Positions 9,301 through 20,200 are shown, counted from the stretch's first letter. The stretch is 64,000 nt of DNA from JAZKBN01 sp040388605 (GCA_040388605.1 JAZKBN010000037.1:103390-167389); one strand, 5' to 3'. The notes: generated from the sequence alone by a model not told the origin. Translations and numbers: made by a program.

Positions 9301-11373
9301 TTTGTGGAGGAAGGCTTAAGCATACGTACTTTTTCACTTGCTGATTTAAGCTACGCAGCCAACGGGCCGAGTAAAAATTATACTGACAGGAGCTGCTATT
9401 TAAAAGCCCATACGGTTATTAACAATATGTATTCTTTTACCCTGAATACTTACCGAAATGCCAAATACGGCATTTTTGTTGATTGGAATGCTGATGGCAC
9501 GTTTACACCTGCCGAAGCAATTAAAAAGGGAGGTCCCGGAACTGCATTTACCGGTACTTTCAGAATACCTGCAAATGCAGTCACTACAGAGCCCTTACGT
9601 TTACGCGTTACTATAGATGATGATGCCATTGATACAATTGCATCATGCAGACCTTTACGTGGCGGGCATTCCGAAGATTTCAGCCTTATTGTTGGTCAGC
9701 CTGATGTGCCGCCGGTTGTAGGCTTCAGGTCTTCCACGCGAAATACCTGTTACGGTACAGTAAGCTTTACAGATACCAGCACTAATTTGCCCCTTACCTT
9801 TCTGTGGCGATTCGGAGATGGTGAAACCTCAACCGAGCGAAACCCTACCCATACTTATGCGCAGCCCGGAACCTATTCAGTTACCTTGTTGGCAACCAAT
9901 ACGGCAGGTACCGACAGCCTGGTTAGAACCAACTATATTACTGTAACCGCTAATATGGGTTTAAGTGCGCCTGCGTGTGTCAATTCCATTACAAGACCTA
10001 CTGCAGTTTTTGGAATGCAGTATTTCAATTTTAACAGTAATGTAACCAATGTTCGCCTCGGTTCATACCTTGATATTTCCTGCCAGCCAATTGGTCAGGT
10101 TACCTGGGGGAATTATTACCCGATTACAATTAGATCAATCAGCTCTCAATTCCTTGTTTCAGGCTATATTGATTACAATAACAACGGGGCCTTTTCGGAA
10201 GAAGAGTATCTTACTATAAGGCAACAGACACCTAACAATGTTGATTTTACTGCTTCTGTTTTTATTCCTGACAGCTTGCCTCTGAATAAAGCCATAAGAA
10301 TCAGGTTGATTTGTGAAAATGACCCGGGAGTTCCTCAAGGTCCCTGCCATATAATTAATGCAGGTAATGTGGTTGATTTCTCAGTTTTAGTGGTTGCAAA
10401 TACTGCTAAACCTGTCGCCTTATTTTCCTCTCCTGATACAGTTTCCTGCAGCGGTACAGTTGCATTCAGGAACCTGACAAGAAATTTGCCATCGACATAC
10501 AGGTGGGATTTCGGCGATGGCAGCCCTCTCAGCAATGATGTAAACCCGGTACATCAATACGAAAGAGCGGGGAGGTTTAATGTGAAGCTGTATGCTTTGA
10601 ACCCTTTTGGCAACGACAGCTTAACGCTTACCAACTATATAAATATTACCGGCCTTGGAGGTCCTGTACCCCCGGTTTGCCGCCCTGCCACAACCGATTA
10701 TAGTATTGCTTACAGTGCAGGCATACGCAGGGTAAGGTTAGGTACTATAGATAATTCAACTGCAAATGCAGCTGAAGGCTATAAAGATTTTACATGCCAA
10801 TATTCTACAGGCCTTGCTGCCGGCGATACAGCTACAATTACTGTTACCTTAGGCTCAATATCACATGAAAACGTTTGGGTCTGGATAGATTATAACAATA
10901 ACGGTTCTTTTGAAGCCAACGAGCTCATTGCTTATTGGCCTAATATCATTGGCAATAACTCAAAAAGCTTTATTGTGCCTGCCGATGTCGCTTTCTCGCA
11001 AAATGTCAGGATGCGGGTAATGGATGATTTTGTTGAAATTCCTGCACGAACCTCTGAGTGCCAGGCAATGAAAAAAGGCCAGGTTGAAGACTATACCATA
11101 ACGATTGCTGAAGGAACAGGAAAAAATAAAGCAAAAATTTTAGCCGAGGTATATCCTAACCCTTCATCAGGTATGTTCACTGTAAAAGTTGAGCCGGGAA
11201 ATTCCCGGGCATCGCAAATAGAGGTTTTCAGCCAAACGGGTCAGCTCATATTTTCCGCCCCGGTAAAAAACAATGAAACCCCTCTTGATTTAAGCAGCCG
11301 ACCAAAAGGGCTCTACCTGGTTAAAATAAGCACAGCACAAGGCGTATTAACGCAACGTATTGTTATTCAGTAG
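6325..11373 (+). CDS. Giant T9SS-secreted surface protein with seven GEVED and six PKD modules
   Basis: The 1682-aa product has a signal peptide (hydrophobic residues about 19-32, ending FAQ|C). Seven GEVED modules alternate with six PKD domains. GEVED ends are marked by (Q/E)DY or (S/Q)DF motifs such as EGEDYTLF and GGHSEDFSL. PKD domains are marked by WDFGDG-type motifs followed by H.Y..PGTY.V.L. The last about 75 residues (VYPNPSSGMFTVKVE, ending KGLYLVKIS...RIVIQ) form a type A T9SS sorting domain, which is cleaved on export and often linked to surface LPS. Each GEVED module carries a D-x-N-x-N/D-G loop suggestive of calcium binding. Likely role: cell-surface adhesion or matrix protein; no catalytic domain is visible. 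The next gene is a full-length paralogue. Confidence 0.9.
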   Translation: MQKVFTVCHSGYSRSSRAVFILLLLILSYGHVFAQCPSASCIPGNATDPATPDFHTGISSVTIGSFSDSRAVGLNQGFLDNSCINRNITLMAGVRTPVSIANGDIADENVRIWTDLNNNNVFDGSEQIFSSNAAKVHTGAISIPASAVTGIPLRLRIGSDLSTAAVPTACGTPQFGQFIDYAIVVSPNTLAPVADFTSADSVTCSGIVRFTDLSLNFPNRYLWDFGDGLTSAEASPVHNYASPGTYNVSLTVFNANGQNERQKIGFVVYNGSAPVAPLCTPITTNPCCGYNLSNVSFGTIHSGNTPTTTGYTDFSCRFQARFTRGSRVLVSGTAGTVSAQDVKMYVDFNNNGNMADDGAPVLAVTNVSGSFSGYAQMGSVNGVFNVPLRARIVTDFAGAPLNACDNISGGRTQDFAVILEQNTIAPVASFTADSATTCSGLHTFTYTGSGTADRFIWTYGDGYSDTTNQYLVRHTYVAAGTYTVSLTVINNIGSVTVSKPDYITFIPAPLAVSCVPTSGNSFTGITSFTLGSYTNYSTVSTSAYQNFTCNGYINVAPGLPLDVSVFTSGVQYQAGALYVDLDTNGIFSTATEKLWTYSLTSPGPHSGVFSMPYNFPIDKPVRLRVISNIQNGPQNVPNVSPCASTFSEGEDYTLFCRHPVVKPVAKIRAQPNVTCVNTPVSFADVSLNVPNIRSWDFGDGTVLTNASPAPAHTFTAPGVYPVKLVSSNDYGTDSVISYITVTGQALRPATCTYTQATNIDAASGILNLTLAGINNSSLSAADEGSLTFPCAGTELTEGNYYPISITTGYSFGEFLAVYLDLNNDGAYSTSERLLNTERLVGTINAIIYIPGGAVKDTPLRLRLVTDHSANPLACGTARFGQAEDYPIIIRRNPYSPVAKFTCSANTSCSPAFTFADSSYNLPLTWEWDFGDQTGTVQTRNPVHTYASPGIYTVRLIVTNDSGTDTLTRVQYINYAPASGLRATTCNNQPGSNFVEEGLSIRTFSLADLSYAANGPSKNYTDRSCYLKAHTVINNMYSFTLNTYRNAKYGIFVDWNADGTFTPAEAIKKGGPGTAFTGTFRIPANAVTTEPLRLRVTIDDDAIDTIASCRPLRGGHSEDFSLIVGQPDVPPVVGFRSSTRNTCYGTVSFTDTSTNLPLTFLWRFGDGETSTERNPTHTYAQPGTYSVTLLATNTAGTDSLVRTNYITVTANMGLSAPACVNSITRPTAVFGMQYFNFNSNVTNVRLGSYLDISCQPIGQVTWGNYYPITIRSISSQFLVSGYIDYNNNGAFSEEEYLTIRQQTPNNVDFTASVFIPDSLPLNKAIRIRLICENDPGVPQGPCHIINAGNVVDFSVLVVANTAKPVALFSSPDTVSCSGTVAFRNLTRNLPSTYRWDFGDGSPLSNDVNPVHQYERAGRFNVKLYALNPFGNDSLTLTNYINITGLGGPVPPVCRPATTDYSIAYSAGIRRVRLGTIDNSTANAAEGYKDFTCQYSTGLAAGDTATITVTLGSISHENVWVWIDYNNNGSFEANELIAYWPNIIGNNSKSFIVPADVAFSQNVRMRVMDDFVEIPARTSECQAMKKGQVEDYTITIAEGTGKNKAKILAEVYPNPSSGMFTVKVEPGNSRASQIEVFSQTGQLIFSAPVKNNETPLDLSSRPKGLYLVKISTAQGVLTQRIVIQ

Positions 11374-11386
11374 AATTTTCTGAACT

Positions 11387-11434
11387 GCAAAACAAAAAGG
11401 GGAGCCAAATTATGGTTCCCCTTTTTTGTTTTGC
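11387..11434 (+). terminator. Rho-independent terminator after the first GEVED/PKD gene
   Basis: A long stem (GCAAAACAAAAAGGGG paired with CCCCTTTTTTGTTTTGC, minor mismatch near the loop) begins 13 bp after the stop codon and includes a T run. It separates the two paralogous genes into independent transcripts. Confidence 0.8.
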
Positions 11435-12019
11435 ATTGACTAATGGCATGCGGTTTCTATAACCTCATGTCCGGCTTTTTGAAGCGCTGATCAGGGTTTT
11501 GATATACGAGGGCAAACGCCGGTCATTTCGACTCGAATACAATTCGCCTTAATCATAAAATAGCTTGATTTTACTAAAAGATACCAAATTTCGAAGCGGC
11601 CGGTTTACAAAATCAGGCTTTAAAATGTATGGTGATTAAGGTTTGTTTTTCGGCGAAGGGTGCAATTGCGAAATATTATTTTGCTTCTTGTGCCCTGAAT
11701 GCCGAAATCGGCCTGTTATTATTACCCGGTTTCAGGAAATCATTTGGCATTAACAAACATTAGTGCCGGAATTTTCTGAAATTTACGCCGTATTTGTGCC
11801 AATTACGGGTTTTACTGCTGTTTGAACCCCGGTTTTGGGTAGCCGGAGAGGTAAACAAGTTTAAAATTTAACCTGGTTTTAATGAAGTTCGGAAAACTCC
11901 GGGCAACCTTTTTGCTCAAAAATGTGTCTTCGCTGCGTAGCAGCGCTTAGGGCAGGCCGGGGCCGGCATAAAGGTCTTTTACTTCAACAGTAACATAAGT
12001 ATATAACACCTCTCTCATA
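11435..12019. other. Intergenic region between the tandem paralogues
   Basis: About 585 bp with no convincing ORF or RNA gene. It should hold the promoter for the second paralogue, but I found no perfect TAnnTTTG near the start. A small hairpin (CGCTGC-gta-GCAGCG, 11931-11945) lies 75 bp before the ATG. The region shows no obvious similarity to the leader of the first paralogue, so the two copies may be regulated differently. Confidence 0.4.
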
Positions 12020-15000
12020 ATGTTAATTAACTCTTACCGCAATATTTTCCGTAAAGCTGCCCCATGGGCAAAAGTGCAGTTGCTTACAGCATCGCTTCTT
12101 CTTGGCTTAAGTTATATTGCAAATGCACAATGCCCCGGCGCTGCCTGCATACCCGGCAATGCAACAGACCCCACCGCCCCTGATTTTCACACCGGTATAA
12201 GTTCTGTTGTATTGGGAGCGTTTAACGATGCCCACGCTATAGGTACAAATCTTGGTTACCGAGACAACAGCTGTAATAACCGCAATATCAGTGTGGTTGC
12301 CGGTGTACCTTATACCATCCGGGTGGCTAACGGAGATTTGGCCGAAGAAAACGTCAGGGTTTGGGTTGATTTAAATAACAGCAATACTTTTGAAGGCTCA
12401 GAATTACTTTTTAGCAGCAACGGCGCGGTTGTACATACAGGCTCAATTACTTTCCCCTCCACTGCTGTTTTAGGAACCCCCTTGCGCATCAGGTTTGGTT
12501 CAGATTTATCGTCATCTCCTGTACCTACACCATGCGGAACGCCTGAGTTAGGCCAGTTTATTGATTACCAGGTAACTGTTTCAGCTAATACTCAGCCGCC
12601 TGCAGCATTTTTCAGCTCGCCTGATACGGTTAACTGCAGCGGTAATGTTCGTTTTTTCGATAACAGCACTAATTTTCCTCAAATATGGAGTTGGACTTTT
12701 GGCGACGGAGGTGTTTCAACAGACCAAAACCCCGTTCACCACTATAATTCAACAGGTACATATTCTGTAACCTTAACAGTAACCAACCTGAACGGCACAA
12801 GCACTTTAACCAGGCAGAATTATGTTATTTACAATGGTTCTTCACCCATACCTGCCACATGTACGCCGCTTTCTACCACGCAATGTTGCGGATATACTTT
12901 AACCAACATTAAAACCGGTACTATTAATTCTACAGGCGCGGCTTTCAATTCAGGCTATACAGATTTCAGCTGCCAATACCAGACTACAGCAGTTGCCGGC
13001 TCGCAGGTTCCTTTTTCAGGCACTGTAGGTACCGCCGCAGCGCAGGATATAAAAGTTTGGATAGATTTTAATAACAACGGTTCCTTAGCAGATAATGGTG
13101 AACTGGTTTATACCGGTCTTAACCTTACAGGTGATTTTAGTTCAAACCTGCTTCTCTTTTCATCTGCGGCTGTTTTAGGCACACCCTTACGCATGCGTGT
13201 AAGTTCCGATTTCTCCGGATCTGCATTTGGGCCTTGCTCAAACCTGACCAGCGGATATATACAGGACTTTGGTATTACATTGGCCGAAAATACGGCTCCG
13301 CCGGTTGCATCTTTTACTGCAGACTCTTCGGCTCTTTGTACCGGCAGCCATACATTTACTTTTACAGGCGGCGGTAATGCCCAAAGCTTTATTTGGGATT
13401 TCGGCGATGGCGATATTGATACTGTTTATACCTTGTCAACTACCCATACCTATATTAATCCCGGCAGGTATTCTGTAAGGCTTACGGTTACAAATAATAT
13501 TGGTACTGCAAGCACAGTAAAAACAAATTACATTACCTACACTTCCGGTCCTAAACCGGCAACGTGTACGGCCCAAACCTCGGCCAACTGGGGTTTCAAC
13601 ACGGGTATTGTTAATTTTACATTTGGTAATCTTAACAACTCAAGCGAAAACGGGAGTGTCGGTTACCAGGATTTTACCTGCGGAACTTTTATTTCTGTAA
13701 TTCCGGGTGCTTCAATGTCTTACTCGGTTCAAACAGGCCAGGCGCCTGAGCTGGGAGCTATTTATATAGATATTGATACCGGGGGCTCTTTCAATGGCGC
13801 CACAGAACGTTACGGTAACTGGAACGCTTCTAACCAATTACACACCGGCATCATTAACATTCCGGCCAATTTCCCAATGGATGTTCCGGTACGTTTACGA
13901 ATAGTAACCAATACCCAGGGTCCTGGTGGCGGTAATGTAAACCCTTGTACTACCGTAATGGGCCAAAGCGAAGATTACACCCTTTTCGCAAAAACGCCTA
14001 CTGAAAAGCCCGTTGCAGGTTTTAATGCCACATCTGTTCGTACCTGTGTGAATGAGGATATTACTTTTACCGACGCTTCAACCAATGTGCCTAACTCACG
14101 CGCCTGGAATTTCGGCGACAGCCCCTTGGTAATCAACGGGGCAACTACCGTTGTTCATGCCTTTACAACGCCCGGCGTTTACAGCGTAAGCCTGATTGCC
14201 GGTAATAATTTCGGCTTCGATACGGTAATTGTTCAGGTAACAGTTACAGAAAGGTTTGTAATGACCAATGCCTGCCAAAACGTTGTTTCTCCTAATATTA
14301 ACCAAACCCAGGGTATATATAATGTAACCTTCGGTACCATTAACAACAACACAAGCTCAGCCAATGCTGAGGGCGACCTGGTTTTTTCATGTCTTTCTTC
14401 TGAATTTGTTGCCGGTTACGCTTACCCTATTTCAATTACCACTTACCAGCAGCAGCAGGATAACATAGCCGTTTATATAGATTTTAACAACAACGGCGAC
14501 TTTACCGATGCAGAGCGTGTTTTCACTTCTTCGCGTGCTTTCGGAACAAGAACAGGCTCAGTATTTATTCCTGCGAGCGCAGTATTAAATACTCCTTTGC
14601 GTATGCGTGTTTCTGAAGATACCCGTAATACCATTCCTGTAGCCTGCGGATCTTTATTCGGTCAGGCCGAAGATTACCCCGTAATTTTCAGGGTAAACAC
14701 ACTTGTTCCTATTGCCAACTTCGGTACATCTGTAAGAATTGCCTGCGACGGCACAGTTGCATTTACCGACAGCTCACAAAATGCCCCCACCTTCTGGCGT
14801 TGGGATTTCGGTGACCAAAGCAATATAGTAAACGGCCAAAACCCCACTCACATTTACCGCACTCCCGGCACATACACTGTTACCCTTATCAGCGGTAACG
14901 ATAACGGCACCGATACTGCCGTACGGGTTCAGTATATAACCATTCCGCCTGCCTCTGATGTGGTTACAACCACCTGTTTCAATACCACTCAGCAGAATCC

Positions 15001-17074
15001 GAGCGCCAACTACAGCATCAATACATTCAGCTTTGCTGATTTGAGCTATACATCTGAAGGCCCTACAAAAGTTTATGCAGACCGTACCTGTTACCTGAAA
15101 GCTACGGTAGATGCCGGCTCAAGGTATAACGTGAGCCTGAACAGCTTCTTTGTTTCTAACATGGGCGTTTATGTTGATTGGAATAACGATGGAATATTTA
15201 CCATTTCTGAGGCTATTGCCCTAACCGGCGCAACCCCTGCAAGAACACTTGCTGCAAGCGTATTTATACCTGCAGGTGCTGTAACGGTTCAAAGCCTGAG
15301 AATGAGGGTAATTGTTGATTATGGCATACCAAATACCATATCGCCGTGCGGGCAATTGGTAATGGGCCACAGCGAAGATTTCTCCCTGAAGGTAAATGCC
15401 GTGTCAACTAAGCCGGTACCAAATTTTGGCGCTTCTAGCACAAATACCTGCTCTAAAACCATTACATTTTCTGATTCCAGCACCAACCTGCCTTCCCAAT
15501 TCTATTGGAGCTTCGGCGATGGCGGACATTCCACGGAGCAGAACCCGGTATATACCTATTCCGCGCCCGGTGTTTATACTGTTAAGCTGGTAGCGACCAA
15601 TGCTTTCGGAGCCGACTCCTTAATCAGGACAGCTTACATTACCATAACAGAAGGTCATGGCCTTTTGGCATCTGTATGTACGCCTTCTGTTACCCGGCAG
15701 ACAATTGCCACCGGTATAAACTTCATTACTTTCAATACGGCAACGGGAACAGTACCGGTAGGTAAATACACAGATTATTCCTGTGAAAGAATGGTTACAG
15801 TTACTGCCGGTAATGCTTATAATATCAGCCTGACAACGCCGCAGGCCTCTAATTCTGCCGGCTATGCTGACTGGAATAACGACGGTATGTTTACTGCCGA
15901 TGAAAAATTCATGGTAAACCTGGCATCAACAAATCATAGCGCTACTTTAACAGTGCCCCAATCGGCCACAATTGGCCAGGCAGTAAGGCTGCGCTTTATA
16001 AGCGATGCCACACAAAATATTAATTCAGCATGCGGAACCATATTATTCGGTAACTCATTCGATGTTTCTGTTTATGTGTTAGCCAATACATTATCACCTG
16101 ACGCAGCATTCAGGGCTGTTAATACCACAAGCTGTAACGGGTGGGTTGTTTTTGTAAACAAAACGCAAAATGTACCTGCAACTTACCGTTGGGATTTCGG
16201 AGATAATACTGCAGGCAGCACCGCTGAAAGCCCAAGTCACCTGTACGAAGGCGTGGGAACTTATACGGTTAAACTTTATGCTACCAACAGCTTCGGTACC
16301 GACAGTGTAATATTGTTAAATTATGTAACCGTTTCAGACCTTACCGGTCCCCGTGCCAACAGCTGTTCACCGGCTACCATTTCATATAGCCCCGGCCTTG
16401 GCTGTGGTGTTCGTAATGTATTGATGGGAACTATAAATTCAGCTACAGGTACTGCAGATGAAGGTTATAAAGATTTCACCTGCGAGCAAAGAACAGAAAT
16501 AGTGGCAGGAAATCGTGTTACGCTTACCCTCACTTTCAGCCAGAACACCCGCGAAAACGCTCGTGCATGGATAGATTATAACGATAATGGCGTGTTTGAA
16601 ACCACCGAGGTGGTCGCATCGTTCTTCAATACTTTTCGCAGTGTTACAAGTACCTTTGTGGTGCCAAATAACTGCGTAAAATACCGCAATCTGCGCATGC
16701 GCATAATGGATGATTATGCATCATCTCCTGCGCTTGCATCTGCCTGCCAGGATTTGGTTACCGGACAGGCCGAAGATTATTCAGTTTACATCACCGATCC
16801 CCTGGGCACGGCTCCGGCAAAGTCTTTAAGCACGCTTGAAATATATCCGAACCCGGGTTCTGGTCTGTTTAATATAACTTCTTCTTTCAGCAATGCTACT
16901 GATGTTAAGCTTGAAGTTTTCAGCTCTGCAGGCAAGTCTGTTTGGCAGGCGATTGAAGAAAAAGTAACGAATTTAAACCGCGTGGCAGACCTGAGCGGCC
17001 TTCCCAAAGGTTTCTACATGCTGCGTGTTGCAAGCGCAAACGGTGTAACCGCACATCGACTTATAATACAATAA
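12020..17074 (+). CDS. Giant T9SS-secreted GEVED/PKD surface protein, tandem paralogue of the preceding gene
   Basis: The 1684-aa product matches the upstream protein module for module: a signal peptide ending ANAQ|C, the shared N-terminal block CIPGNATDP...PDFHTGISSV, seven GEVED modules (for example LGQFIDYQV, MGQSEDYTLF, TGQAEDYSV) and six PKD domains (WTFGDGG, WDFGDGD, WNFGDS, WDFGDQ, WSFGDGG, WDFGDN). A type A sorting domain closes it (IYPNPGSGLFNITSS ... KGFYMLRVASANG ... IIQ). The near-identical length and one-to-one module order point to whole-gene duplication rather than module shuffling. Likely role: export by T9SS and display on the surface as an adhesin or matrix component. The ligand is unknown. 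Confidence 0.9.
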   Translation: MLINSYRNIFRKAAPWAKVQLLTASLLLGLSYIANAQCPGAACIPGNATDPTAPDFHTGISSVVLGAFNDAHAIGTNLGYRDNSCNNRNISVVAGVPYTIRVANGDLAEENVRVWVDLNNSNTFEGSELLFSSNGAVVHTGSITFPSTAVLGTPLRIRFGSDLSSSPVPTPCGTPELGQFIDYQVTVSANTQPPAAFFSSPDTVNCSGNVRFFDNSTNFPQIWSWTFGDGGVSTDQNPVHHYNSTGTYSVTLTVTNLNGTSTLTRQNYVIYNGSSPIPATCTPLSTTQCCGYTLTNIKTGTINSTGAAFNSGYTDFSCQYQTTAVAGSQVPFSGTVGTAAAQDIKVWIDFNNNGSLADNGELVYTGLNLTGDFSSNLLLFSSAAVLGTPLRMRVSSDFSGSAFGPCSNLTSGYIQDFGITLAENTAPPVASFTADSSALCTGSHTFTFTGGGNAQSFIWDFGDGDIDTVYTLSTTHTYINPGRYSVRLTVTNNIGTASTVKTNYITYTSGPKPATCTAQTSANWGFNTGIVNFTFGNLNNSSENGSVGYQDFTCGTFISVIPGASMSYSVQTGQAPELGAIYIDIDTGGSFNGATERYGNWNASNQLHTGIINIPANFPMDVPVRLRIVTNTQGPGGGNVNPCTTVMGQSEDYTLFAKTPTEKPVAGFNATSVRTCVNEDITFTDASTNVPNSRAWNFGDSPLVINGATTVVHAFTTPGVYSVSLIAGNNFGFDTVIVQVTVTERFVMTNACQNVVSPNINQTQGIYNVTFGTINNNTSSANAEGDLVFSCLSSEFVAGYAYPISITTYQQQQDNIAVYIDFNNNGDFTDAERVFTSSRAFGTRTGSVFIPASAVLNTPLRMRVSEDTRNTIPVACGSLFGQAEDYPVIFRVNTLVPIANFGTSVRIACDGTVAFTDSSQNAPTFWRWDFGDQSNIVNGQNPTHIYRTPGTYTVTLISGNDNGTDTAVRVQYITIPPASDVVTTTCFNTTQQNPSANYSINTFSFADLSYTSEGPTKVYADRTCYLKATVDAGSRYNVSLNSFFVSNMGVYVDWNNDGIFTISEAIALTGATPARTLAASVFIPAGAVTVQSLRMRVIVDYGIPNTISPCGQLVMGHSEDFSLKVNAVSTKPVPNFGASSTNTCSKTITFSDSSTNLPSQFYWSFGDGGHSTEQNPVYTYSAPGVYTVKLVATNAFGADSLIRTAYITITEGHGLLASVCTPSVTRQTIATGINFITFNTATGTVPVGKYTDYSCERMVTVTAGNAYNISLTTPQASNSAGYADWNNDGMFTADEKFMVNLASTNHSATLTVPQSATIGQAVRLRFISDATQNINSACGTILFGNSFDVSVYVLANTLSPDAAFRAVNTTSCNGWVVFVNKTQNVPATYRWDFGDNTAGSTAESPSHLYEGVGTYTVKLYATNSFGTDSVILLNYVTVSDLTGPRANSCSPATISYSPGLGCGVRNVLMGTINSATGTADEGYKDFTCEQRTEIVAGNRVTLTLTFSQNTRENARAWIDYNDNGVFETTEVVASFFNTFRSVTSTFVVPNNCVKYRNLRMRIMDDYASSPALASACQDLVTGQAEDYSVYITDPLGTAPAKSLSTLEIYPNPGSGLFNITSSFSNATDVKLEVFSSAGKSVWQAIEEKVTNLNRVADLSGLPKGFYMLRVASANGVTAHRLIIQ

Positions 17075-17085
17075 GCTATATTTAC

Positions 17086-17117
17086 GGGGGGAGAACAAAT
17101 TGTTCCTCCCCCCTTTT
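17086..17117 (+). terminator. Rho-independent terminator after the second GEVED/PKD gene
   Basis: GGGGGGAGAACA pairs with TGTTCCTCCCCCC (one bulged base), followed by a T-rich run, 11 bp after the stop codon. Confidence 0.8.
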
Positions 17118-17268
17118 ATTTTATAGTGCGACCAATTTAGTTGCGGCATATTAATACTTCTCATCTACAGCATTTTAAGGAAATTTGCCGGGCCGTTCAG
17201 GTATTTTGGCATAACTCTAAACTCATTTAATACACAAGCTTCATCCGGCACCACGAACTGTGAACATA

Positions 17269-20200
17269 ATGAATAAAAAATTACTCGGCCTTTTTCTTGT
17301 TTTTGGCCTCAGTATTATCTGCAGCCCTGTATTTGCAAGACACATGATGGGCGGTGAGCTTACCTACAAGTACCTGTACAGGGTAGGAACAAGGAGCACA
17401 TACGCAATCAATTTTAAAATTTATATTGACGGCAGCGACCCTACCTTTGGAAACGGTGAGTTGCGTGCCGATGGTCGCCCTGCATACCTTGGCGTTTATA
17501 AGAAATCTTTATCTACCGGCCAGTACACCCTTATTCCGGCCATGAATATGGATTTGAATAATGCAGTTGTTCGTCGTGTAAGCCCGCTTGACGGCACCGG
17601 GTGCCCTTCAATAGCCTGCCTGAATAATGTTGTAATTTTTCTTCGGGAATATACAGATACCATAACCTTAGACTACGACCCCAATGGCTATTACCTATGG
17701 TATGAAAACGCGGCGCGAAATACAACCAATAACGTAATGGGCGGACCCACAAGCAACGGGTTCGGAAATTCATACGTGGCGTTTATCCCCAATTCACTTA
17801 CTTACCCGAACAGCAGCCCCCAGTTCACTGACCTGGCTATTCCGTTTATGTTGGCCGGTGAAAACAAATCTTTTGTAAATACTGCAACCGATCCTGACGG
17901 CGACCGGCTTGTTTACCGCTTTGTAAACCCGTATGACGGTACCCAGGTAGATGTTCCTGCTAACATTTATACCACACCTGCCGATGTGCCTTTTAAAACT
18001 TCAGAATTTGATCTTGACCACCTTTTCGGAAACGGCGGTTCACAGTACTTAAATACTTCAAACGGGTTTTGCCAGTACTATGCTCCTATGACAGGCGCCG
18101 GGGCGAAATACGTGGTAGCCATTGAAATTCAGGAATGGAGAACACTTGCTTCCGGGCAACAGGTAAATATAAGTGCAACAAGGCGGGAGATTCAGATTAC
18201 CGTGAAGCTGCCTACCAGCAGCGGCCTTGCCGGTCCCGATGTTTGCCCAGATAATATTACGCCTGTTTTTAATAACGGTACTGTAGGTGTTTCGCCTGTT
18301 TTACAATATGATACACTTACCGAGCATGAGCCAATCCGGTTTAATGTGGGAACCACAGATGCTGAAGGCAATCAAACGAATACCCTTACGGCCAGCGGCC
18401 AAATCTTAGACCCTTCTTTCATCGCACCTGCAACCTGGTTTGCAACCAACGGCACAGGCTCTTCTTCCGGGCATTTTTCATGGCAGCCGCCCTGTGGTTT
18501 GTATGGCATTTATAATTTAATTGTTCACGTTACAGATAACGGTTGCCTGCCCAAAAGCAGCGACTTGGTTTATTCCTTTAACATAAACCCATTCAAAGAC
18601 GCCCCGCATATTGCCGGGGACTCTGTTGTTTGCTCCAACATAGATACTTATACCTACAAGGCTGCGAAAAAATCATCTAAAACGGCTTCTCGTGTTTGGC
18701 AGGTTAGCGGGGGTACCATTATTGGCAGCGCTACCGCCGATTCTGTGAAGGTAAAATGGACCGGGGCTTCTGCCGATACCATCAGGCTGATTTCAACCAG
18801 CTTTTATGGCTGTACAAGCACAAGTAAAAAATCAATCACTCGTTCCGATGTTTCGGCATCTGTAGTGAATATAACCGGCCGTGGAGATTCTGTTATTCTT
18901 TGCCGCTATGATTCTGTTACCTTGGCCGCAAGCGGTACCGGCGTAACCGGCCTCTATCAGTGGACAACCGATGATGCAGCCATTCCCTTTAACTCCACGC
19001 AAACAAATATTCGAGTATCTCCTAAGAAAACCACCAGGTACTTCCTGAAAGCTACCACTACATCATCTGCGGGCTGCAATATTTATGATACGGTAACTGT
19101 AAATGTAATTCAGCCGCCAACTGCCCTGAGCGATACGGCATCTGTTTGCTCGCATTCTGCCAACATATCTATAGGTACCGTAACTGAACCCGGCTTTACT
19201 TATTTCTGGACAGCATCAACACCCCTTTTAACCGACAGTCTGAGCAGTTCCACAGTTGCTAACCCGGTTTTGAAATATACCAACAATACAGCTTCTGATG
19301 TGGTGCATTCATTTTATCGCCTTTCAAGGAATGTGGCCGGCTGTATTACAAACGATACCATAAAAGTTAAGATTTACGCGCTTCCCCAAATTAATCTTGG
19401 CCCTGATGCAGTTGTTTGCCCCGGCGGAACCTATAACCTGAATGCAGGCTTACCTTCTGCGGGTTATACGTTTTCGTTTAATAATATGAACGGCCTGCAA
19501 ACAATATCAGGCGGAACGGCCATTTTCAGGTTGTCTAACAATACCAATGCCCCCATTAAGAATACATATATTATTACTGCTACAAAAGCCGGTTCTGGTT
19601 GCAGTAAGAAAGATACAATTTTAATTGTGGTTCCTGCATTGTTAGATGCGGCAGTAAAAGATACGGCAGCCTGTATTAACGTAGGCCTTACATTAGGTCC
19701 CGATACAATAAGGACCGGCTACATTTATAACTGGACAGGTACAGGCGCTGCAACTGCGCTGTTGAGCAGCACCAACGGACCGCACCCTACATTTACATAT
19801 TCCGGAACCTTACCCGCTCCTGAATTCTCTTATACCCTAAATGTTTCAACTCCTGCGGGTGGTTGCCAGGCTGTTCGCACCATTAAAGTAAAGGTAAGTC
19901 CGCCCCCGGTTGCTTTGGCCGGAAGAGATACCACCTTCTGTTCAAATGTGAATACGGTAATTGGTTCAGCGCCGGTTACAGGTCTTTTGTATCATTGGTC
20001 CCCGGCCGAAGGTATTTCAGATACTGCCGTAGCTAATCCTACTATTTACATAAGCAATACCGACCTCGCTAACACAACGCGCAGCTACACCCTTAAAGTA
20101 ACAGATCGCCAATCTGGCTGTACCGATGTGGATGATGTGGTATTTACCATAAAGCCGCAGGTAAAAGTCTATGCAGGTCCTGATACAGGTATTCGCTTAT

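Noticed and set aside
11435..12019. tRNA or structured RNA between the tandem paralogues
   Set aside because: No cloverleaf or T-loop GTTCGA-type sequence was found; only a small hairpin is present.
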